64,000 bases of DNA from Pedobacter sp. MR2016-24 (GCF_026239655.1 NZ_JAPIVO010000001.1:248001-312000); one strand, 5' to 3'; positions 50,573-60,620 are shown, numbered from the stretch's first letter. Numbers and translations are program-made. The notes: generated by a model not told the origin, from the letters alone.

Positions 50573-51913
50573 ATGAATTATTCTACTTTAAAGAAGGGCT
50601 TAGCAGTTTCTTTTGTTGCAGCTTTAGGAGTTACTTCTATTGCTTCTGCACAGGATTCTACAGCAACTTCATCTTCAGCTAAAGTTTTTGGCGGAAGAGG
50701 CCAGTACAGAACTTGGTCAATCGGTGTTAATGGTGGTGTTATGTCTCCGTTCCTTGCGATCGGTGGATCTAACGACTTCACAAATGCTGACGTTAACTTA
50801 GGTTACGGTGTGTCATTGAAAAAACAATTAGGTCACGCTTTTGGATTAGAAGGTAACATTTTCCGTGGAAAAGTTTCTGGAACTAACAAAGATGCAGCAG
50901 GTGCTTCTCAGTTTGGTGCCAGAGAATTTGAAACTGAAATCGGTTATGCTGCTGACATCAGAGGTGTTGTTAACGTTGCAACAGTTGATTTCTTACGTCG
51001 TGAGAACTCAGTTAACTTCTTCGTTACTGCAGGTTACGGTTTAGTTGCTTATGCTCCTAAATTAACTACTTCTACTAACCAGGTAATTGACTGGAAAGAC
51101 AGATCAGGTGATGATGGTGATAAAACTTACGTAAAAGAAGCTTATATCCCAGTTGGTGCTGGTGTGAAATTCAAAGTTTCTGACCGTGTTGCTTTTAACT
51201 TAGGTTACACTATGCACTTCATTGATAGCGATAACTTTGATGGTGTATACGCTAAAGGAACTACTAAAGATAAATTCTCATACGGTTATGCTGGATTAGA
51301 ATTCTCATTAGGTTCTAAATCTAAACCAAATCTTGACTGGGTTAATCCATTAGCTTTAATGTATGATGAGTTGAAAGACCCTTCATTACGTCAGGAAGTT
51401 GAAGCATTGAAAAACCGTGTTTCTAACGTTGAGAAATCTGTTGAAGATTTGAAAAAAGATAGCGATGGAGACGGTGTTTCTGATCAATTTGACAAATGCC
51501 CAGGAACTCCTGCTGGTACTGCAGTTGATGGTTCAGGATGTCCACTTCCAGTTTCTACTGGTGCTGCTGTTGATTCTAGCAATGTTACTGGTTTCGAAAC
51601 TATCCAATTTGAATTCAACTCTTCAGTTTTAAAAACTGAATCATACCCTACTTTAGATAAATTATCTTCAGTGTTACGTGAAAACGGTGGTAAAGCATCT
51701 GTAAAAGGATACGCTTCAAGCGAAGGTACTGCTGCATATAACTTGAAATTGTCTAAAGACAGAGCAAATTCTGTAAAAACTTACTTAGTTAACTCTGGAG
51801 TTAACGCTAGTCAGGTTGCTACAAAAGGTTTAGGTGAAGCAAATCCAATCGCTTCTAACGATACTGAAGAAGGTCGTATCCAAAACCGTCGTGTTGAAAC
51901 TTCAAGAAACTAA
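50573..51913 (+). CDS. OmpA family outer-membrane protein
   Basis: A 446-residue outer-membrane protein. The signal peptide (about 1-26, ending SIASAQD) precedes an eight-strand-type barrel region (about 40-265). A short coiled-coil-like linker (LRQEVEALKNRVSNVEKSVEDL), one thrombospondin type-3 calcium-binding repeat (DSDGDGVSDQFDKCPGTPAG) and an OmpA peptidoglycan-binding domain (about 335-446, with IQFEFNSSVLKTESYPTLDKL and the LSKDRANSVKTYL loop) follow. It links the outer membrane to peptidoglycan. The start at 50573 is preferred over the upstream in-frame TTG-type start because of the signal peptide. Codon use is strongly biased, as in abundant proteins. Confidence 0.95.
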   Translation: MNYSTLKKGLAVSFVAALGVTSIASAQDSTATSSSAKVFGGRGQYRTWSIGVNGGVMSPFLAIGGSNDFTNADVNLGYGVSLKKQLGHAFGLEGNIFRGKVSGTNKDAAGASQFGAREFETEIGYAADIRGVVNVATVDFLRRENSVNFFVTAGYGLVAYAPKLTTSTNQVIDWKDRSGDDGDKTYVKEAYIPVGAGVKFKVSDRVAFNLGYTMHFIDSDNFDGVYAKGTTKDKFSYGYAGLEFSLGSKSKPNLDWVNPLALMYDELKDPSLRQEVEALKNRVSNVEKSVEDLKKDSDGDGVSDQFDKCPGTPAGTAVDGSGCPLPVSTGAAVDSSNVTGFETIQFEFNSSVLKTESYPTLDKLSSVLRENGGKASVKGYASSEGTAAYNLKLSKDRANSVKTYLVNSGVNASQVATKGLGEANPIASNDTEEGRIQNRRVETSRN

Positions 51914-51933
51914 TCTTTCTTAAACAACATAGT

Positions 51934-51963
51934 AAAGGGCCCCGATTTATCGGGGCCTTTTTT
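51934..51963 (+). terminator. terminator of the OmpA gene
   Basis: GGCCCCGAT (51938-51946)/ATCGGGGCC (51949-51957) flanked by AAA/TTTTTT. Strong GC-rich stem. Confidence 0.9.
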
Positions 51964-52031
51964 GTGCCCTGAATTTTGATCATCATCATAAATGTTAGCA
52001 TTCGCGCAGGATTATTTTATACATTTGCTTT

Positions 52032-52163
52032 ATGTATTTTTTCAGAAAAAAAGATCCGAAAAGGCCAACAAGTATTGATATTAAGATCATGCATGTCATC
52101 AATGCACTTGCGATATCAATTTTTCTGATTGGAATTATCCTAAAACTTATTCACGTAATTTAA
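52032..52163 (+). CDS. 43-residue single-pass membrane protein
   Basis: ATG at 52032 to TAA at 52163 gives 43 residues: a basic N-terminus (MYFFRKKDPKRPTSID) and a hydrophobic segment (about 21-40, starting VINALAISIFLIG). This is a small inner-membrane protein of unknown role; the basic start suggests the N-terminus stays in the cytosol. ridA begins at the very next base, so the genes are translationally linked. A TACATTTG box at 52020-52027 lies only 4 bp before the start, so the mRNA may be leaderless. Too short for routine gene calling. Confidence 0.72.
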   Translation: MYFFRKKDPKRPTSIDIKIMHVINALAISIFLIGIILKLIHVI

Positions 52164-52544
52164 ATGAAGACAATCATCAATACTACAGACGCTCCTGCTC
52201 CAATCGGCCCATATAGTCAGGCCGTATCAGCTAATGGATTTTTATATGTTTCAGGACAGATTCCAATTAATCCTGCAACAGGAGAACTTACTCAGGATTC
52301 TATAAAAGCAGAGACAGAGCAAGTAATGCGTAACCTGAATGCAGTATTGCTGGAAGCAGGATACGAATTTTCACATATCCTGAAGACTACCATTTTCCTG
52401 ACGGACATGTCATTATTTGCCGAAGTAAATGAAGTTTATGGGGCTTACTTTGAGGCTGACTTTCCTGCAAGAGAAACTGTGGCAGTAAAAGGACTTCCTA
52501 AAGGAGTAAATGTAGAGATATCGGTGATTGCTTATAAAGGTTAA
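52164..52544 (+). CDS. ridA: RidA family enamine/imine deaminase
   Basis: Hydrolyses reactive enamine/imine intermediates from PLP enzymes. The 126-residue trimer-forming protein has APIGPYSQAVSANGFLYVSGQ (about 11-31) and the ARETVAVKGLPKGVNVEISVIA end (about 102-123), with the conserved Arg103-type residue in ARE. It follows a 43-residue membrane protein directly and precedes an EamA transporter by 16 bp. Confidence 0.93.
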   Translation: MKTIINTTDAPAPIGPYSQAVSANGFLYVSGQIPINPATGELTQDSIKAETEQVMRNLNAVLLEAGYEFSHILKTTIFLTDMSLFAEVNEVYGAYFEADFPARETVAVKGLPKGVNVEISVIAYKG

Positions 52545-52560
52545 ATTGGCAAAATCTACA

Positions 52561-53460
52561 ATGCGGTATTTGCTGGCAGGCTTAGGCTCATTTGTTATAT
52601 GGGGATTTTTTTCTATTCCTTTACGTAACATCAAAGCTTTTTCAGCGCAGGATATCCTGTATTACCGCATATTTACTTCTCTTATATTTATTTGGATAGC
52701 TATCCTTTTATTCAGAAGAAAGGAATTAAAAGAAGATATTCAAAGAATCAGTTCAATATCAGCTGCAGCACGCAGAACTGTTGCCATTCAGATTTTAGTG
52801 GCAACGGTATTCCTGATGTTGAACTGGTTTAGTTTTATTTATGCCATTAATCATGTGAGCCTCACCTCTGCGGCATTTGCTTACATGGTTTGTCCGCTGC
52901 TCACCGCATTTGGAGGCTTTGTAATACTCAAAGAAGAGCTTTCCAGGATCAAGCTGATTTCAATGGTTATTGCCCTGATCAGTATTATCTTCCTGGCAAC
53001 GGGTTCCTTGGTAGAAGTATTATGGTCCGTTTTTATTGGCGTATTTTATGCAGGATACCTGCTTATTCAGCGCAAAATGCAGGGTTTTGATAAATTGAAT
53101 GTACTTGCACTGCAAATTGCCCTTGCAGTTATACTCATGCTTCCATTCTATATTTATCAGTTTAATGGCCTGCCTCAGAGCCCCTGGTTCTGGAGCCACA
53201 TAGTCATCATCGCAGTAGTTTTTACGATCATACCCTTGTTCTTAAGTTTATATGCCCTCATAGGTATTCCTTCGTCTACACTTGGAATCATGATCTATAT
53301 CAATCCAATTATTGCTTTTGGAGTAGCCGTATTATATTTCGATGAGGTCATTACTGTATATCAGCTTTCTGCTTACCTGTTGTTATTATTTTCTGTTTTT
53401 TTGTTCAACTGGCAGGCGATAAAGGATATCTTTACGTTAAAAAAGAAACTTAATACCTGA
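52561..53460 (+). CDS. rarD: EamA family transporter (RarD-like)
   Basis: A 299-residue membrane protein with ten hydrophobic segments from the two EamA domains. The RarD pattern is present: GSFVIWGFFSIPLRNI at the start, NWFSFIYAINHVSLTSAAF (about 82-100), and LGIMIYINPIIAFGVA near 246. RarD proteins are drug/metabolite exporters of uncertain substrate. The ATG at 52561 is chosen over an in-frame TTG at 52528 that would overlap ridA. Confidence 0.87.
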   Translation: MRYLLAGLGSFVIWGFFSIPLRNIKAFSAQDILYYRIFTSLIFIWIAILLFRRKELKEDIQRISSISAAARRTVAIQILVATVFLMLNWFSFIYAINHVSLTSAAFAYMVCPLLTAFGGFVILKEELSRIKLISMVIALISIIFLATGSLVEVLWSVFIGVFYAGYLLIQRKMQGFDKLNVLALQIALAVILMLPFYIYQFNGLPQSPWFWSHIVIIAVVFTIIPLFLSLYALIGIPSSTLGIMIYINPIIAFGVAVLYFDEVITVYQLSAYLLLLFSVFLFNWQAIKDIFTLKKKLNT

Positions 53461-53464
53461 AATT

Positions 53465-55570
53465 TTGTTCGCTTCCGATTTAGACACAACCATAGAATTT
53501 CTGAAAGGAGTAGGTCCTAAGCGTGCCGAAATATTGCAAAAAGAGCTGGGTATTTATACATATGCGCACTTACTGGGGTATTATCCATTCAGGTATATCG
53601 ACAGAACACGCTTCTATAAAGTCAACGAATTACATCCTGATTTACCTTACGTACAAATTTTGGGCAGGATCACGGGCAAAGAGACTATCGGCGAAAAGCA
53701 CAAAAAAAGAATTGTAGCGCGATTAACGGATGAAACCGGAACTATCGAACTGGTCTGGTTTCAAAGTCTGAAGTGGGTAGAAGAAAACGTGATGCGCGGT
53801 AAAGTGTATATTGCTTTTGGTAAACCTACCGTGTTTAATGGTTCCTTTAGTATTTCTCATCCGGAGATGGAGACTTATCCAAGGCCTGCAACTGTAACGG
53901 GAAACTTAACCTTACAGCCGGTCTATAATTCAACGGAGAAACTGAAAAAGTTTTCTCTGGATAGTAAAGGCATACAGAAAATGCAGGCGCTGGTGATTGA
54001 ACAGTGTTTATCAGAAGTCCGGGAGACCATTCCTCCGCATATCCTGGAAAAATATAAAATGGTGAACCGCAGAGAAGCTATCCTCAATATTCATTTTCCG
54101 AAGGACAGTGTGGCACTTCAGCATGCCGAGCGAAGACTAAAATTTGAAGAGTTGTTTTTTATTCAGCTTCAGCTGCTTAGTAATAAACAATTCAGGGAAT
54201 TAAAGTTTAAAGGCCACCTGTTTAGTACGGTAGGTGAGAGAGTAAATACTTTCTATAAAGAAATACTACCATTTTCACTTACAGGTGCCCAGAAGCGAGT
54301 AATTAAGGAAATCAGGACCGATACGCAACGGGGCATACAGATGAACCGCCTGGTACAGGGGGATGTGGGCAGCGGAAAAACAGTAGTTGCTTTAATGAGT
54401 ATGCTGCTGGCGAATGATAATGGCTGCCAGGCTTGTATGATGGCCCCCACGGAGATTCTTGCGCGACAGCATTACCATTCTATCTCTTCTTTATTAGGAG
54501 ATAACCTGGTTAAAGTAGCCATCCTGACGGGTAACAGCACTAAAAAACAGCGGACAATATTGCATGAGCAACTGGAGGCAGGTGAAATTGATATCCTTGT
54601 AGGCACGCATGCACTGATAGAAGATAAAGTAAAGTTTAAGAACCTGGGATTGGTTGTAATTGACGAACAGCATCGTTTCGGTGTAGAACAAAGGGCCAAA
54701 CTGTGGCGTAAAAATGCAATTCCCCCACATATTCTGGTTATGACAGCTACGCCTATACCAAGAACCCTGGCAATGACATTATATGGTGATTTGGATGTGT
54801 CTATGATTGATGAGTTGCCTGCGGGCAGAAAACCTATAGATACAAGACATCTTTTTGAAGGACAAAGGCTCCGTATGTTCGGTTTTATGAAAACGGAGAT
54901 TGCGAAAGGAAGGCAGGTATATGTTGTTTATCCCTTAATTAAAGAAAGTGAAAAACTGGATCTGCTGCACCTGGAGGCCGGCATAGAACAGATGCGTTAC
55001 CAGTTTCCCCTGCCGGATTATCAGATAAGTATTGTGCATGGCCAAATGGCCAATGCAGATAAGCAGTTTGAAATGCAGCGATTTGTGAAAGGAGAAACGC
55101 AGATTATGGTTGCAACTACAGTAATTGAGGTAGGTGTAAACGTGCCAAATGCGTCAGTGATGATTATTGAAAATGCCGAGCGTTTTGGTCTGTCACAACT
55201 CCATCAGTTGAGAGGAAGAGTTGGTCGCGGTGCAGAGCAATCTTACTGTATCCTTATGTCGGGCAATAAGCTGAGCAAGGATGGTAGAATGCGACTGGAT
55301 ACGATGGTCAAAACTAATAATGGTTTTGAGATTTCAGAAATTGATCTGGAATTGCGCGGACCAGGCGATTTGTCAGGTACCCAGCAGAGTGGGGTATTGG
55401 ATCTTAAATTAGCCAATCTTGCTAAAGATCAGCAGATTTTGCAGGAAGCCAGAAATACGGTTATTGAGGTTTTTCAGGAAGACCCTATGCTTTCTTTACC
55501 TCAGCATGCGCTGTTAAAACGCTTCATCGATAAAAAAAGCAGAGGGATAGCTTTAGATAAGATATCTTAG
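53465..55570 (+). CDS. recG: ATP-dependent DNA helicase RecG (TTG start)
   Basis: Branch-migration helicase that remodels stalled forks. The 701-residue length is normal. The N-terminal wedge/OB region (about 1-200, with GVGPKRAEILQKELGI) is followed by two helicase domains: Walker A QGDVGSGKTVVALMSML (about 297-313), the DEQH box VVIDEQHRFGVEQRAKLWR, TATPIPRTLAMTLYGDLDVS and QLRGRVGRGAEQSYC. The start is TTG at 53465; there is no ATG before the conserved GVGPKR motif, and the TTG lies 4 bp after the upstream stop codon. It ends 6 bp before a convergent gene. Confidence 0.96.
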   Translation: MFASDLDTTIEFLKGVGPKRAEILQKELGIYTYAHLLGYYPFRYIDRTRFYKVNELHPDLPYVQILGRITGKETIGEKHKKRIVARLTDETGTIELVWFQSLKWVEENVMRGKVYIAFGKPTVFNGSFSISHPEMETYPRPATVTGNLTLQPVYNSTEKLKKFSLDSKGIQKMQALVIEQCLSEVRETIPPHILEKYKMVNRREAILNIHFPKDSVALQHAERRLKFEELFFIQLQLLSNKQFRELKFKGHLFSTVGERVNTFYKEILPFSLTGAQKRVIKEIRTDTQRGIQMNRLVQGDVGSGKTVVALMSMLLANDNGCQACMMAPTEILARQHYHSISSLLGDNLVKVAILTGNSTKKQRTILHEQLEAGEIDILVGTHALIEDKVKFKNLGLVVIDEQHRFGVEQRAKLWRKNAIPPHILVMTATPIPRTLAMTLYGDLDVSMIDELPAGRKPIDTRHLFEGQRLRMFGFMKTEIAKGRQVYVVYPLIKESEKLDLLHLEAGIEQMRYQFPLPDYQISIVHGQMANADKQFEMQRFVKGETQIMVATTVIEVGVNVPNASVMIIENAERFGLSQLHQLRGRVGRGAEQSYCILMSGNKLSKDGRMRLDTMVKTNNGFEISEIDLELRGPGDLSGTQQSGVLDLKLANLAKDQQILQEARNTVIEVFQEDPMLSLPQHALLKRFIDKKSRGIALDKIS

Positions 55571-55576
55571 GCTTCT

Positions 55577-56785
55577 TTAATCTTCATCACTTCCAGGCAT
55601 AGATCCGGTGCCCGTATAAGCACCTTTTCTGATTACCGGAACGCCCAAATGTTTATATAGGTCATCCAGATGCATCAGACTTCCGTTCGTGAGGTTGCCC
55701 AGGAAGACGATCACTATATTTTTATCTATATCACGGACATAAATATGTCTGAAGCCATGCCACCAGCCAGTATGGTAAACTACTTTTCTACCTTTATCAC
55801 CCTCAAAAATCCGCCATCCGTAACCATAATTGAAATGGCCGTTGATAGCTTTATTATGACCGGTATAGGCAGAGTCCAGACTTGCTTTTTTCAATAGTCT
55901 GCCTGTTTTCAATGCATTATCATATAAGACAAGATCATGTACCGTACTGTATATCCCCTTATCTCCCACCGGCCCGTCCAAAAAGTTCTGAACTACGGAA
56001 TATTTCCATGTACGGTCGTGTCCAACTACATCCACCGGGATTTTCGGGTAAACAGTAGTAGAATATACATGTGTATGTTTCATACCCGCAGGTTTAAATA
56101 CATTTTCCATCATATAATCCGCATATTTTTTACCTGTCACTTTCTCAATGATTGCCCCCAATACCATAAAATTGGAATTGTTGTAATGAAAGCGCGTGTC
56201 TGGTTTAGCGTAACGGTTAGGTTTGTATTCGGCAATCAGGTTCATGACATCAAGATTGCTCATCGGTTTTTTCTTATCTTTCCATACACCGTCACTGAAG
56301 TAAACATAGTTCATCATTCCGCTGCGGTGGGTTAATAACATGCGGACATTAATTCCGTCGTATGGGAAGTTAGGATAGAATTTTTTGACATCATCTGTCA
56401 GTTTGATTTTACCTTGTTCAACCAGCTGCATGACAGCAACGCCGGTAAAAGTTTTGGTTACTGATGCCAGTTCAAACTCTGAATTGATTTTAAGGCTGTC
56501 ACGGTGAAGGTAATCGGCCCATCCGATTGCTTTTTCGTAGATGATCTTACCGTCTTTTGCAACCAGCATATTTCCATTAAATCCGTACTTTTTATGCAGA
56601 TTTTGTACAAAATCTGCAATCCAGCGATCTCCTTTTGCAGGATTGTATACCAACAGCAGGCTATCGGCTTTATCATCATTTACTGTCCGTACTTTCGGAT
56701 CCGGCAGTTTTTTTTCAGTATGGGAACAGGCATTAAAGAGAAATGTGGCCAGAAAAGCCACGGGTAGAATAGTACGATAAGTCAT
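55577..56785 (-). CDS. serine hydrolase (class C beta-lactamase/penicillin-binding family), lipoprotein
   Basis: A 402-residue enzyme. The signal from the ATG at 56785 ends in LFNAC, a lipobox, so it should be anchored in a membrane and face the periplasm. SxxK is SVTK in [15 protein letters not shown] (about 115-129), followed by YNN at the second motif position ([13 protein letters not shown]) and HTGWWHGF near the C-terminus as the third motif. This family includes D-Ala-D-Ala peptidases, esterases and beta-lactamases; activity cannot be told from sequence. An upstream in-frame ATG (56824) is less likely. Divergent from fumC. Confidence 0.88.
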   Translation of the reverse strand: MTYRTILPVAFLATFLFNACSHTEKKLPDPKVRTVNDDKADSLLLVYNPAKGDRWIADFVQNLHKKYGFNGNMLVAKDGKIIYEKAIGWADYLHRDSLKINSEFELASVTKTFTGVAVMQLVEQGKIKLTDDVKKFYPNFPYDGINVRMLLTHRSGMMNYVYFSDGVWKDKKKPMSNLDVMNLIAEYKPNRYAKPDTRFHYNNSNFMVLGAIIEKVTGKKYADYMMENVFKPAGMKHTHVYSTTVYPKIPVDVVGHDRTWKYSVVQNFLDGPVGDKGIYSTVHDLVLYDNALKTGRLLKKASLDSAYTGHNKAINGHFNYGYGWRIFEGDKGRKVVYHTGWWHGFRHIYVRDIDKNIVIVFLGNLTNGSLMHLDDLYKHLGVPVIRKGAYTGTGSMPGSDED

Positions 56786-56898
56786 GAATAGGTATTTCTT
56801 TTTTGAAGCCCGAAAAATAAACAATAATTACCACTTTAAACGCAAAAGAGTTTTAAAGATTATCAGATACTTTACATTCTTCTATACAGATAAAAGCT

Positions 56899-56906
56899 TA
56901 TTTTTG
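56899..56906 (+). promoter_or_regulatory. -7 box of fumC
   Basis: TATTTTTG fits TAnnTTTG and lies 18 bp before the ATG at 56925. A -33 TTG is not obvious. Its position argues against the upstream in-frame start at 56784. Confidence 0.5.
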
Positions 56907-56924
56907 GTGCATAATTATAAACAA

Positions 56925-58322
56925 ATGAATTTTAGAACCGAACACGATACCATGGGTGAAGTGCAGGTACCCGCTGATAAATATTGGGGTGCGCAGACTG
57001 AACGTTCACGCAACAATTTTAAAATTGGTCCGGAGGCTTCGATGCCTAAGGAAATTATTCATGCTTTTGGTTATTTGAAGAAAGCTGCTGCATTGGCTAA
57101 TACTCAGTTAGGTGTTTTAACTGCTGATAAAGCAGAATGGATTGCCAAAGCTTGTGATGAAGTAATTGCAGGTCAGCTTGACGATCAGTTTCCATTGGTG
57201 ATCTGGCAAACAGGCTCTGGTACGCAGAGCAACATGAATGCAAATGAAGTGATAGCCTATCGTGCCCACGTTTTAAATGGTGGAGACCTGGCTGATGAAA
57301 AGAAAATTCTTCATCCTAATGATGATGTAAATAAATCACAGTCATCTAATGATACCTATCCTACAGCTATGCACATTGCTGCATATAAACAAGCTGTAGA
57401 GATTACTATTCCTGGTCTGGAAAAACTACAACAGACTTTACAGGCTAAATCGGTAGAATTTGCTGACATCGTTAAAACCGGCAGGACCCATTTTATGGAT
57501 GCTACTCCTTTAACACTGGGACAGGAATTTGGCGGTTATGCACAGCAAGTTACTAATAGTATCAGGGCGGTAAAAAATGCCCTGGTAATGATTACTGAAC
57601 TGGCACTGGGTGGTACAGCTGTTGGGACAGGATTGAATACACCGAAAGGTTATGATGTACTTGTAGCAGAGAAAATTGCGGAGCTTACAGGTTTGCCATT
57701 TGTAACTGCTCCAAATAAATTTGAAGCACTTGCGGCACATGATGCAATGGTAGAATTATCTGCAGCTTACAAACGTACAGCTGTTGCTTTGATGAAAATT
57801 GCCAATGACGTAAGAATGCTGAGCTCTGGTCCGCGTTCTGGTATAGGGGAGATTATTATTCCTGATAATGAACCGGGATCATCTATTATGCCTGGTAAAG
57901 TTAATCCTACGCAACCTGAAGCATTAACTATGGTTTGTGCACAGGTGATGGGGAACGATGTTACTGTAGGTATTGGCGGCAGCAATGGTCATTTCGAGCT
58001 GAATGTATTCAAGCCGGTTATTGCGGCAAATGTATTGCAGTCGGGCAGGCTCCTGGGAGATGCTTGTGTGTCGTTCAATGACAATTGCGCTGTGGGGATA
58101 CTACCGAATTTACCAGAAATCAAAAAACACCTGGAGAACTCTTTGATGCTGGTTACGGCGCTTAATCCGCACATTGGTTATGAGAACGCGGCTAAAATTG
58201 CCAAAAAAGCACATAAAGAAAATAAAACACTTCGTGAGGCAGCAGTTGAGTCAGGCTTACTGACAAACGAGCAGTTTGATGAATGGGTAAGACCAGAGGA
58301 TATGGTAGGTAGCTTAAAATAG
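56925..58322 (+). CDS. fumC: fumarate hydratase, class II
   Basis: Converts fumarate to malate in the TCA cycle. The 465-residue enzyme has [22 protein letters not shown] at the start (about 4-25), [16 protein letters not shown] (about 98-113), [19 protein letters not shown] and the family signature [16 protein letters not shown] (about 319-334). The ORF could be read from 56784, but that adds 47 residues without homology-like features, so the ATG at 56925 is chosen. A lipoprotein gene follows 1 bp after the stop codon. Confidence 0.97.
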   Translation: MNFRTEHDTMGEVQVPADKYWGAQTERSRNNFKIGPEASMPKEIIHAFGYLKKAAALANTQLGVLTADKAEWIAKACDEVIAGQLDDQFPLVIWQTGSGTQSNMNANEVIAYRAHVLNGGDLADEKKILHPNDDVNKSQSSNDTYPTAMHIAAYKQAVEITIPGLEKLQQTLQAKSVEFADIVKTGRTHFMDATPLTLGQEFGGYAQQVTNSIRAVKNALVMITELALGGTAVGTGLNTPKGYDVLVAEKIAELTGLPFVTAPNKFEALAAHDAMVELSAAYKRTAVALMKIANDVRMLSSGPRSGIGEIIIPDNEPGSSIMPGKVNPTQPEALTMVCAQVMGNDVTVGIGGSNGHFELNVFKPVIAANVLQSGRLLGDACVSFNDNCAVGILPNLPEIKKHLENSLMLVTALNPHIGYENAAKIAKKAHKENKTLREAAVESGLLTNEQFDEWVRPEDMVGSLK

Positions 58323-58323
58323 C

Positions 58324-58821
58324 ATGAATAAATACCATTATCTTATTATTCTATGCAGTTTAATGGCGTTTCTCGGTTGTGAGAGACGCCCAAACGTGCA
58401 GGGTAACGGTGAAACATTTTTACAGGGTGTATGGAACCAGGACAGTATTGCCAATTCATCTACGCTGATGAACTATACGCAGCACCATCTCAAGTTTACG
58501 TGCGACTCTTTTTATGTGGACATGACTACACATTCGAAAGTCAATTATTACGAAGACCCTTGTTATAACAATGGTGTCTGGAAAGAATATGCAAAGGGTG
58601 TGTATGAAGTCAGGAAAGACAGCCTGTTTTTACTGGGCACCTATACTAAATCAAATTATAAACAAAAAGTTTCCGGCTGTTATACGATAGGCATTTACAG
58701 GAAAAGTTTCCTGATTAAATCATCCGGCAGCCAACATCTTTCTCTGCAAAGCCTGAGTGATCAGCGCGATGTTAACCTGGTGCTCAAACAAAAAATCACC
58801 TGTGTACCTCAACAACTATAA
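58324..58821 (+). CDS. lipoprotein, fumC-linked, unknown function
   Basis: A 165-residue protein with lipoprotein signal ending in AFLGC (Cys about 19). The mature part (LQGVWNQDSI, HHLKFTCDSFYVDMTTHS, GVYEVRKDSLFLLGTYTKSNY) has the alternating pattern of a lipocalin-like or WWxx-type beta barrel. It starts 1 bp after the fumC stop codon and ends 9 bp before the nuclease gene, so it is probably cotranscribed with both. No function assigned. Confidence 0.78.
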   Translation: MNKYHYLIILCSLMAFLGCERRPNVQGNGETFLQGVWNQDSIANSSTLMNYTQHHLKFTCDSFYVDMTTHSKVNYYEDPCYNNGVWKEYAKGVYEVRKDSLFLLGTYTKSNYKQKVSGCYTIGIYRKSFLIKSSGSQHLSLQSLSDQRDVNLVLKQKITCVPQQL

Positions 58822-58830
58822 TCAGATCAA

Positions 58831-59628
58831 ATGAATTTATCAATATTAAAAAAGGTTTGCATCGCAGTAGCACTGGTTGCTTATCTGCCTGTAAATGCAC
58901 TGGCATGGGGACAAACAGGACACCGCGTTGTCGGACAAGTAGCCGATTACTATTTAACTGCAAAAGCACGCAAAGCGGTCAAAGCTATTTTGGGTGGAGA
59001 AACGATTGCTATGGCCAGTAACTGGCCAGATTTTATTAAATCAGATACTGCTTATAACTACCTGGGCAGCTGGCATTATGTGAATATTCCGGGGGGACTG
59101 GACCAGAATGGAGTTTTTCATTTTCTGGATACAGACAGAGAGGCGAATGTTTATAACAAAATTCCTGAACTGATTGCTACACTGAAAAATAAACAGAGCA
59201 CAGCAGATCAGAAGAAGATGGCTATCCGCTTACTGATTCATTTTGTGGGTGACCTTAACCAGCCTATGCATACGGCCAGGAAAGAAGATCTTGGCGGGAA
59301 TAAAATAAATGTGACCTGGTTTGGGCAGAAATCAAATCTTCACCGCGTGTGGGATGAAGGGTTAATTGAGTATCAGCAATTAAGTTATACAGAATATGCT
59401 GCTGCAATTAATCATCCTTCAAAAGAACAGTTGAATCAATGGAGTCATGATTCTTTAAAGCAGAGCGTATATGAGTCATACCTGACCTGCAATAAGATAT
59501 ATGATAAAACAAAAGCAGATGATAAACTGAGCTACCGTTATAATTTTGATTTCGTAGATACGCTGAATGAAGCTTTATTAAAAGGCGGTATTCGTCTGGC
59601 TGCGATGATTAACCAGATTTACGCTTAA
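58831..59628 (+). CDS. S1/P1 nuclease family protein
   Basis: Secreted or periplasmic zinc-dependent nuclease/phosphatase, 265 residues. After a signal peptide (about 1-25, VNALA) the mature protein starts WGQTGHRVVGQVADYYL, with the N-terminal Trp that binds Zn in this family. Other metal ligands are in SWHYVNI, LIHFVGDLNQPMHTARKEDLGGNKI (start about 147) and NLHRVWDEGLI. The three-zinc family cleaves single-stranded nucleic acid and 3'-nucleotides. It lies in a run with the lipoprotein and a phosphatase gene (1 bp downstream). Confidence 0.93.
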   Translation: MNLSILKKVCIAVALVAYLPVNALAWGQTGHRVVGQVADYYLTAKARKAVKAILGGETIAMASNWPDFIKSDTAYNYLGSWHYVNIPGGLDQNGVFHFLDTDREANVYNKIPELIATLKNKQSTADQKKMAIRLLIHFVGDLNQPMHTARKEDLGGNKINVTWFGQKSNLHRVWDEGLIEYQQLSYTEYAAAINHPSKEQLNQWSHDSLKQSVYESYLTCNKIYDKTKADDKLSYRYNFDFVDTLNEALLKGGIRLAAMINQIYA

Positions 59629-59629
59629 T

Positions 59630-60073
59630 ATGAAAATTCTGATGGTTTGCCTGGGAAATATTTGCCGTTCTCCGCTGGCAGAAGGAATTGTAAGGCATTT
59701 GGCAGCAGATGCACAGCTGGACTGGAAAGTGGCTTCTGCAGGAACAGGAAACTGGCATGTAGGACAGCCTGCGGATAAAAGGAGTATTGCAGTGGCGAGA
59801 AGTTATGGATATGATATTTCGAAACAAAGAGCAAAACACTTCAATGCAGCTATGTTTGAGGACTTTGATCATATCCTGGTAATGGACAAAAATAACCTGA
59901 GAGATGTATTAAAGCTTGCGAAGAACGATGAACAGCGTAAGAAGGTGAGACTTTTCTTAACAGGGGAAACTGATGTTACCGATCCGTATTTTGATGATCA
60001 GTTATTTGATCCGGTATTTCAGACGATAGAGCAGAGGGCAAAAAAACTGGTTGAAGAACTCAGGGCCAAATAG
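59630..60073 (+). CDS. low-molecular-weight protein tyrosine phosphatase
   Basis: A 147-residue cytosolic phosphatase. The P-loop VCLGNICRSP has the nucleophile Cys7 and Arg13; the general-acid Asp is in VTDPYFDD (about 121-128). The length is normal. In other bacteria such enzymes act on tyrosine kinases that control exopolysaccharide export, but no BY-kinase gene is in this window. It starts 1 bp after the nuclease stop codon. Confidence 0.93.
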   Translation: MKILMVCLGNICRSPLAEGIVRHLAADAQLDWKVASAGTGNWHVGQPADKRSIAVARSYGYDISKQRAKHFNAAMFEDFDHILVMDKNNLRDVLKLAKNDEQRKKVRLFLTGETDVTDPYFDDQLFDPVFQTIEQRAKKLVEELRAK

Positions 60074-60152
60074 AGGATATCTGGCCTTTAGCTAAAATGT
60101 AAAAACATTTTTATCAGGTGCCTGTTGTTTGAGTACATCAAATCTATAAAAA

Positions 60153-60608
60153 ATGGAAAACACTACAGTAAACCCGGAAACGTTAAACGACCTGATTCAA
60201 ATTAATAACGACAGAGTTGCAGGATATGAAAAAGCAATCGAGGAATTAAAGCCAGAAGATAGCGATCTGAAAGCATTATTTGTTAAAATGATTGGCGAAA
60301 GCCATAAATATAAATTGGCATTGGCTACTGCTGTTCAGGGAACCGGAACAGAATTAGAAACCGGAACAACTACATCTGGTAAAATTTACCGCGCATGGAT
60401 GGATGTTAAAGCTGTTTTTACTGGCCATGACCGTAAAACAGTATTGAATAACTGTGAGGCGGGAGAAGATGCAGCACAAAGAGCGTATAAATCTGCTTTG
60501 GAAGAGGAAGGTTTGTCTGCTGATACCAGATCTTTAATTACAGAACAAAAAGCTGAACTGAGAGCTTCTCATGATCAGATCAAAGCATTAAGAGATGCGC
60601 AGGTATAA
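60153..60608 (+). CDS. PA2169/DUF2383-type four-helix-bundle protein
   Basis: A 151-residue, mostly helical, acidic protein without a signal peptide. NDLIQINNDRVAGYEKAIEEL (about 12-32) and the C-terminal LITEQKAELRASHDQIKALRD (about 128-148) match the DUF2383 pattern of ferritin-like stress proteins of unknown role. It stands alone, with a 79-bp leader after the phosphatase and a very strong terminator. Confidence 0.83.
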   Translation: MENTTVNPETLNDLIQINNDRVAGYEKAIEELKPEDSDLKALFVKMIGESHKYKLALATAVQGTGTELETGTTTSGKIYRAWMDVKAVFTGHDRKTVLNNCEAGEDAAQRAYKSALEEEGLSADTRSLITEQKAELRASHDQIKALRDAQV

Positions 60609-60620
60609 AACCGGCATTTT

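Noticed and set aside
56784..56924. Upstream in-frame extension of fumC
   Set aside because: Adds 47 residues of low-complexity sequence, spans the -7 box at 56899-56906 and is not seen in class II fumarases.
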